64,000 nt of DNA. It comes from Dryococelus australis. Lineage: Eukaryota; Arthropoda; Insecta; Phasmatodea; Phasmatidae. Under the pieces are notes generated by a model. That model worked only from the letters and a program-made list of their open reading frames with translations. It ran no database searches and was not told where the DNA came from. The stretch covers positions 83,701,895 to 83,765,894 of the forward strand of contig CM056995.1 of the NCBI GenBank assembly GCA_029891345.1, written 5' to 3'. Below, one piece after another: positions 58,741 to 64,000 of the stretch (positions are counted from its first letter, which is position 1; each line of letters starts with the position of its first letter). Both the position numbers and the translations under genes were made by a program.

Positions 58741-59787
58741 CACAGTATTTACGGCCGATCTCGATGAAATTTCGTTCACTACTTTGTTAAGCTATTTTTG
58801 TTGTGTATAACTGATTTTTTAAATTTTGTTTAGAATTTCGTGGAGATATTTAATAATAAATTTCATTAATCTGTCGCTTTATAATACGAGACCTGTTGAA
58901 AATATGTGTACGAGGTTTTGATCGTGTAACATACAACAGTCTGCTTTGTTCTGATGAAATTTGGTTTACGGAAGTTAAATATTTCTGTTATTAAATAATA
59001 TTTATTTGAACCTCTGTATAAGGTCAATGTGCAGACTTCGGAGAAATTATCCACTATAGATTATACAATACTCGGAAACAGATAAAAATAGGACACCCTA
59101 CATTCAAGTCACTATGCTAGCATTGTATGGCTAGAAAACACCTTTACAACATCCGAGAAAGCCAAACAAGTGTACATAAAAAGTTTAAATTTTTCGCTGG
59201 CGAAGAGTGCAGGCTCGTAGGAAATTACTTCCTACTCAGCATATACACAATGTACCAAGGTAAAATTACGGCATTCTACAGAAAAAACAATAACCAACAT
59301 TTTTATTGCTGCATGTCCCAAAATGCCAAACTAATGACCATTAGAAGCATAAAATTGATCGTTTTAAAGACAAACTGTTCAGATTTGAGGACATTCTCAG
59401 GTCAATCCAGTGCTGCTGCAGTGATCGCAGTGGCGAGTCTTGAAACTTCTTCAGGCTGGCAGCTGGCAGAGAGGCAAAAGTAGGAGGGTCTAAAAGCACT
59501 TAAAAGACTGCTGGCTCGTTATCTATTCTCGCGATCGGATTTCTGTCTTGGAGTGAACCTTTCTCAGAATGCTTGTGATTTCTGCGGTTGGCATGTAGGC
59601 CAGGCAGACTGACACACTGTGTTTCGCTAGACTTGGATCTTTTGCATGGGCTTGTAGCACGAAAAAGTACTACAATAATTATTTTATGAAAATGTACATT
59701 GCCCATTTCATTTGAAAGAGCTTAGGTATTTGTATTTGATGATTGTGAACCATAAGCTTTGAGGGAATTGTATTAATAGATTTTTTT
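58741..59787. other. Non-coding, nothing recognised
   Basis: The 118-codon plus frame at 59127-59483 has no recognised motif and biased, low-complexity composition. It is not called as a gene. Confidence 0.45.
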
Positions 59788-60909
59788 TTTACACTGAGAA
59801 AATGATTATGTTGAAGATAAGAAAATAGCTTTGTGCTGCAAAATTAATTTTTTTATATCTGTACAACCAACTATTTTGTTCCTGAAAAATGTTATTTTGT
59901 TCGTTTTTGGCTATCCCAAACACATAAAATTTGGTTGCTGAAAATGAAGATTTTTATGGCTGTCCAAACTACAGTTTCGGTCATAAATTTAATATCTAAC
60001 ATGACCAGGTTCCGAACTCATATTCGTTGCTGTTGAATTCTGTGTCTTGGCAACCATGGCCATCGTAAACGTTTTGGCAGTTCACTTATTTTTATTGTTA
60101 TAGATAGTTCAGTACATGGCATGGACATAAATTTGCTAAAATGTCAATTTATGCAGATTTTTGGTTGAAATCGTTTCATTGGGATTGTTTTTGACACTGT
60201 TGAGCATAAATAAATAACTAACAAACACTGTAATACTTCTAATAGTCAGAAAAATTACAAATGAATTCTCGAGCTGTAAATTCGAAGGTTATCAAATGAC
60301 TCGGTTTGCGCTACAGTCAACCAAATACATTTCAGTACTGCACCAAGCTGATTTCGTTGTTGCAAAAAATTCTATAACAATGGGCACATATGATTGTTAT
60401 AGGCTGTTCTCGATAATGTGAGTACTTTTTAAGGCCCTCCCAACAGGCATTAACCACTAATAAATATGATTTATTGCAGTCTCAGTCATTAACTTTTGAA
60501 TGTGACGAAAGTATACACCGTAGTTATTAGCTACATGAGAATACTGATATTAAAAAGTGGCTTAAACATAAAAAATATCTTGAAAGAAAACTTAGGAAGG
60601 GCCTTAAAAAGTGCTCACTTTACCGTGAACGGTCTATAGCTAACTGTACACTTATTAATTTTAAACAAAATATTTGACTAACATGATACTTATAATTTTG
60701 ACTGTAACTAAACTAATTACTTGAATGTACACCTAAAATAGTTGTGTATTTATCCATATATGCATTTAAAATGATGCTGGGACAGTTAGAAAATTATTCT
60801 ACTCAACCAAGTTATGTTTAAATATTTCGCTTGGTTAAAGGGAATAAATTCACATGTTTGGAGAAACATCAGATTATTCGAGAAAACAAAATATTGTTCA
60901 GTGTAAAAT
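59788..60909. mobile_element. Foldback-like element with TTTTACACTGA ends
   Basis: The left end TTTTACACTGAGAAAATG then ATTATGTTG is mirrored by CAAAATATTGTTCAGTGTAA then AATTG on the right, 1.1 kb apart. Interior subrepeats such as AACCAACTATTTTGTTC and ACCAAGTTATGTTTAAATAT look like decayed arm pieces. A younger MITE sits inside at 60399-60637. No coding region. Confidence 0.45.
60399..60637. mobile_element. MITE, GGTAAAGTGAGCAC family, short interior (copy B2)
   Basis: The left end ATAGGCTGTTCTCGATAATG then TGAGTACTTTTTAAGGCCC is mirrored by GGGCCTTAAAAAGTGCTCAC then TTTACCGTGAACGGTCTATA. TATA lies on both sides, possibly a target duplication. About 239 bp, non-coding. Confidence 0.85.
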
Positions 60910-61904
60910 TGTTTTCAAGCAAATTTATTACAACCTACAGCTAAACCTTTTTATCGGCGGATGATTGTATAAATTTATATAGTGTGGCTTTTTTAAGAGA
61001 TAGAAATTTCATTTCTTTTGTCTTTCTATGTGTATAATTTTTTGTTGAAATGTGTTTTTTTGCTAGAACAGGTTATCGTGTGCTGTAGTGATCAGTCAAT
61101 GCCTAGTTTATTTTGATTATAAACTATACGTTTTTATTACTCAGCATGATAGCACTTATGGCAGTCACATAATTAATATATACCCGTCCTTAATAATACG
61201 TGAGTCCAACAGTAATTCATGTGTTCGAATAAACATACGCACGTAGCTGTGAGTATAAAGTGTTGTTTAGTAACAAATAGCTTTGCAGATAAAAAATTAT
61301 AATTGAGGACTTTGTCAAAAATATTTTATTAAATATAAATTATTTTATTCAAATATCTGTAATAATCATTTAAAATCGAGCTAAAGAACGTAAATTGTTT
61401 ACTGTATTTTTTGGCATCAAGTAAAAACTACTGAACAGATTTTCCGTAATTGTTGTGAGTGTGGCATTTCTTAAACCGATACTTAGGTATGTATCATCCT
61501 ATATCAAAAGGAAGATGAGAAGTAAAAATTTAATTTTTTATATTAAGTTTTGCTTCCCAGCTCGTATTTTTATGCTCATGTCTTTGTTGTATTAGCTTAC
61601 TGTTACATTGCTGTTTCGTTATGATTAAAGGCGAAGTGTAAATAATCATGCGAAGTGAAAAATGAGCTCAGCAGTGTGAGTTAGACCACTATGTTTTTGC
61701 TTAATACCAGGTTGCTGTATGTAAATTGACGCCGTAATCACAGTTATTCCGACAAGCGAAGCCATGGTTTATCTATTCATTCATTTTTATTTATTTTATT
61801 GATTTTCATTAATTAGTTTATTTATTTTTATTGATTTATTTCCTTTTTTTATTTATTTTTTACTTCAATCAATTTATTTATTTACGTTATGCCAAAAACA
61901 ACAA
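60910..61904. other. AT-rich non-coding with TTTA-rich tract
   Basis: 61770-61885 is a TTTATTTATTTT-like simple repeat. Nothing else was recognised. Confidence 0.55.
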
Positions 61905-62500
61905 AACAAATACCTGTCGGACTTGGTTTTGGGTAAAAGCTGTATTCAATTTCAATCTACCTGATTTATCGACAAATCTAAATTCCGAGTGGGCAAAATC
62001 GTGGGCAACAAATTTATTTTCTATCTTCCAAATGCCAACATCTATAGATACCTGATTTCCGCAAAGAGTTCCTGGCAGCCTTGGTTTAGATGAGCTACGT
62101 GTACACCGAAGCTTCCTTTGGTTACTGACCACGTGTCCTTAAGAGAATATTTCGCGGAATGTGACATCCAATCTGAATTTATTACTCTGTTCCCAAACAT
62201 CTCTTGTTTGCGGGCAGGTAACAAGACACGGAACCGATAAAACCATCCAGTGGGGAACGTTGTTCAGAGCTAAAAAGTTTTGAAATACATTGGCGGAAAT
62301 TCTTTACGCAAAAATAAAGTGCCCCTACCAATATCAACGGCATATTCATTTTCGAGAGTGCGAATGCGCGGTTTACCAACTGCCAATAAAATAACAATTT
62401 TCCCCATTGTTCCGACTTGTAGGTTGTAGCCTTGAAATGCAAGGAGAGTTTTGTCAGTTTTCACTAGTGCTTCCTTGACTGAAACTTCTGCGAATACGTG
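61905..62500 (-). pseudogene. Unidentified coding fossil, possibly retroelement protease-like
   Basis: Three minus-strand frames in succession look protein-like. These are 62464-62270 (KTDKTLLAFQGYNLQVGTMG, then KIVILLAVGK and GRGTLFLRKEF), 62224-62042 (FGNRVINSDWMSHSAKYSL) and 62132-61887 (WKIENKFVAHDFAHSEFRFV). The first piece has the beta-strand rhythm of a retropepsin C-terminal half, but no active-site DSG/DTG is seen, so this is a guess. GC content is higher than in the flanks. Frame changes imply decay. Confidence 0.25.
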
Positions 62501-63361
62501 GATGTACCTATTGGTATTGTATAATGGTTTGTACCCCTTCCCTGGTCAAAACTATCTAAGTAGATTTTGCACCATTTAATTTCTTTATCATGATAGTTGG
62601 GAAATTTTTTGCATATTGATATGTTATGGTCTATGCTTAATAGTGTAGTGTTTAATGTTTCATTGTATACATTTTCATTTAAAATATACGCAGTGGTCTT
62701 TCATGTCTGCTGTAAACTATATATTAGCAAACGTTTGAATGCATGGGTTTGATATAAGTACATATATATATATATAACTTCATAGTATTTTTGCATTGTA
62801 AAAATAATTTTGAGTATTAGTTCTAATCCATGATGGAACTCTGACAGTTAGTACAGTTACATGACTTCTGTGTTCGTTTCTTTGTAACTTGATGTGCTAT
62901 CATAAAAATTACAAATTGTACTGGATCTCGAAGTTTGTATTATTACAGCTCCCTCTCATTAGCGAGTTAAATTAATAATAAATAGAGGTTAATTTGAAAT
63001 TAAATAAGACATTTGAATTAAATTTGGTAATTAACTTACAATACTGCGCATATGGTAAATGAACAGATTTGAATTTGAGTAAACCATCGCCAACTGTGCA
63101 AAAAGTTTTGCAGAATTTTTGAACACTTAAATACTATATACGCATTCTGACAATGTATATACGTAAATAATTGATCGGAGATCATATAATATGAGTTTAT
63201 GCATGTGATTATATTGTCCCGTCTGCTCACATTTTTTCATGGGATAGAAAGTTTTCCAGCAGATTTTTTCATTATGTCTATCATACAAGCAAGGAAAAAC
63301 AGCGATTGCTTTACATAAACAGAAAGATCAGTGATTAGAGCTCGCCATTAGTATATATATA
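62501..63361. other. AT-rich non-coding, nothing recognised
   Basis: A short (AT)n lies at 62763-62776. No gene is visible. Confidence 0.5.
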
Positions 63362-63592
63362 TAATTCACGGTAAAGTGAGCACTTTTGGAAGCCCTCTCA
63401 TTTGGAATGATAGTCATTAAATATATTTTATTTTAGCCTTAGACATTAACTTCCGAGTGCTGTGGAAAATACACACTCTATTAATTACCTACACTGTAAT
63501 ATTTATTTTAAAAAGTGGTTAAATAATTAAATATGGCTGAAAGGAAAAAGTAACTAGGGCCTCAAAAGTGCTCACTTTACCATGAACAGCCT
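63362..63592. mobile_element. MITE, GGTAAAGTGAGCAC family, short interior (copy B3)
   Basis: AATTCACGGTAAAGTGAGCA then CTTTTGGAAGCCC is mirrored by GGGCCTCAAAAGTGCTCACT then TTACCATGAACAGCCTA. The interior is close to copy B1 (ATATTTTA, TTAACTTCCGAGTGC against GCGCTTGGAAGTTAAC, in inverse orientation). It is inserted in a (TA)n context. Confidence 0.85.
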
Positions 63593-64000
63593 ATACATAC
63601 ATATACACACATTTACAGCTTTTAACATCGCTAAACCTTTTCCTTTGGCATGAAGCTAGATTTATTTACTACAAAACATGCTCAAAGAATATGTATTTTC
63701 TATAAATAATCTAGAATTACCATTAACAAAAACTTATAAAGAAACATTCTAATAACAGGAAACCTGTATGTATATGTAATCCTCTCTTTGAACTAAACCT
63801 CTTATTGTATTACTGAAAACCAAACACCTCCAAGAAATATTTTTCCTTTCTATACAGAAAGCGTTGTATGGATTTTTATAGTGTATTAGTTTCATACTAC
63901 TCGTTTATTGACAGCACGATTATGGAAATCATTCTCAATGGTAATAAATTCAATGATTTGCATATATTTGTGAAGATAATGTTAGCAAATTACTCAGCAT
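63593..64000. other. AT-rich non-coding, nothing recognised
   Basis: No gene or repeat was recognised up to the window edge. Confidence 0.5.

Noticed and set aside
59127-59483. 118-codon plus frame
   Set aside because: No motif, no splice or promoter context, and no repeat-family match recognised.

Overview
This window looks like intergenic DNA from a large, AT-rich animal genome, most likely an insect. The reasons are long AT-rich stretches with no sustained reading frame, tRNA-derived SINEs, many short inverted-repeat transposons, and two degenerate Ty3/gypsy elements, one followed by an envelope-like frame of the insect errantivirus kind. The species cannot be told from the sequence alone. 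There are no operons, CRISPR arrays, prokaryotic genes, rRNA genes or intact tRNA genes. No intact host gene can be proven; the best hint of one is a CpG-rich stretch ending in a short start-codon exon near 45.9 kb. A second possible host exon near 33.8 kb is weaker.

Layout. 0-2.1 kb: broken hAT transposase of the ZMYM1-like type and its 3' end. 2.1-5.6 kb: diverged duplications, a fossil zinc-finger gene on the minus strand, and two minisatellites. 7.9-13.7 kb: a large nested inverted-repeat (foldback) structure invaded by smaller elements. 14-16.3 kb: more foldback elements, a tRNA-like SINE and an (AT)n tract. 20.7-22 kb: a gypsy integrase tail and a possible LTR start. 22-32.3 kb: several copies of a short element with the end GGTAAAGTGAGCAC, one of them split by a probable 1.5 kb solo LTR. 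31-32.8 kb: a tandem array of about 295 bp units. 36-37.7 kb: a degenerate copy of a multicopy transposon-associated ORF, then a 155 bp satellite. 40-47 kb: a hairpin element, a hAT-like MITE with target duplication, and a cluster of tRNA SINEs. 47.3-51.9 kb: a degenerate gypsy element with RT, RNase H, integrase and an env-like region. 52.2-53.2 kb: three satellite types in a row. 56.9-58.7 kb: a second copy of the same gypsy family on the minus strand, holding the gag zinc knuckle, protease and RT. 59.8-64 kb: foldback and MITE copies.

The elements do not work together as a pathway. The window is a record of successive, nested insertions, and the nesting gives relative ages: for example MITE, then solo LTR inside it. 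I did not find a convincing undescribed functional system. The most interesting signals are the env-bearing retroelement, the MITE family that shares one end on two unrelated interiors, the nested foldback at 7.9-13.7 kb, the C2HC-type zinc-finger fossil, and the putative CpG-rich first exon.
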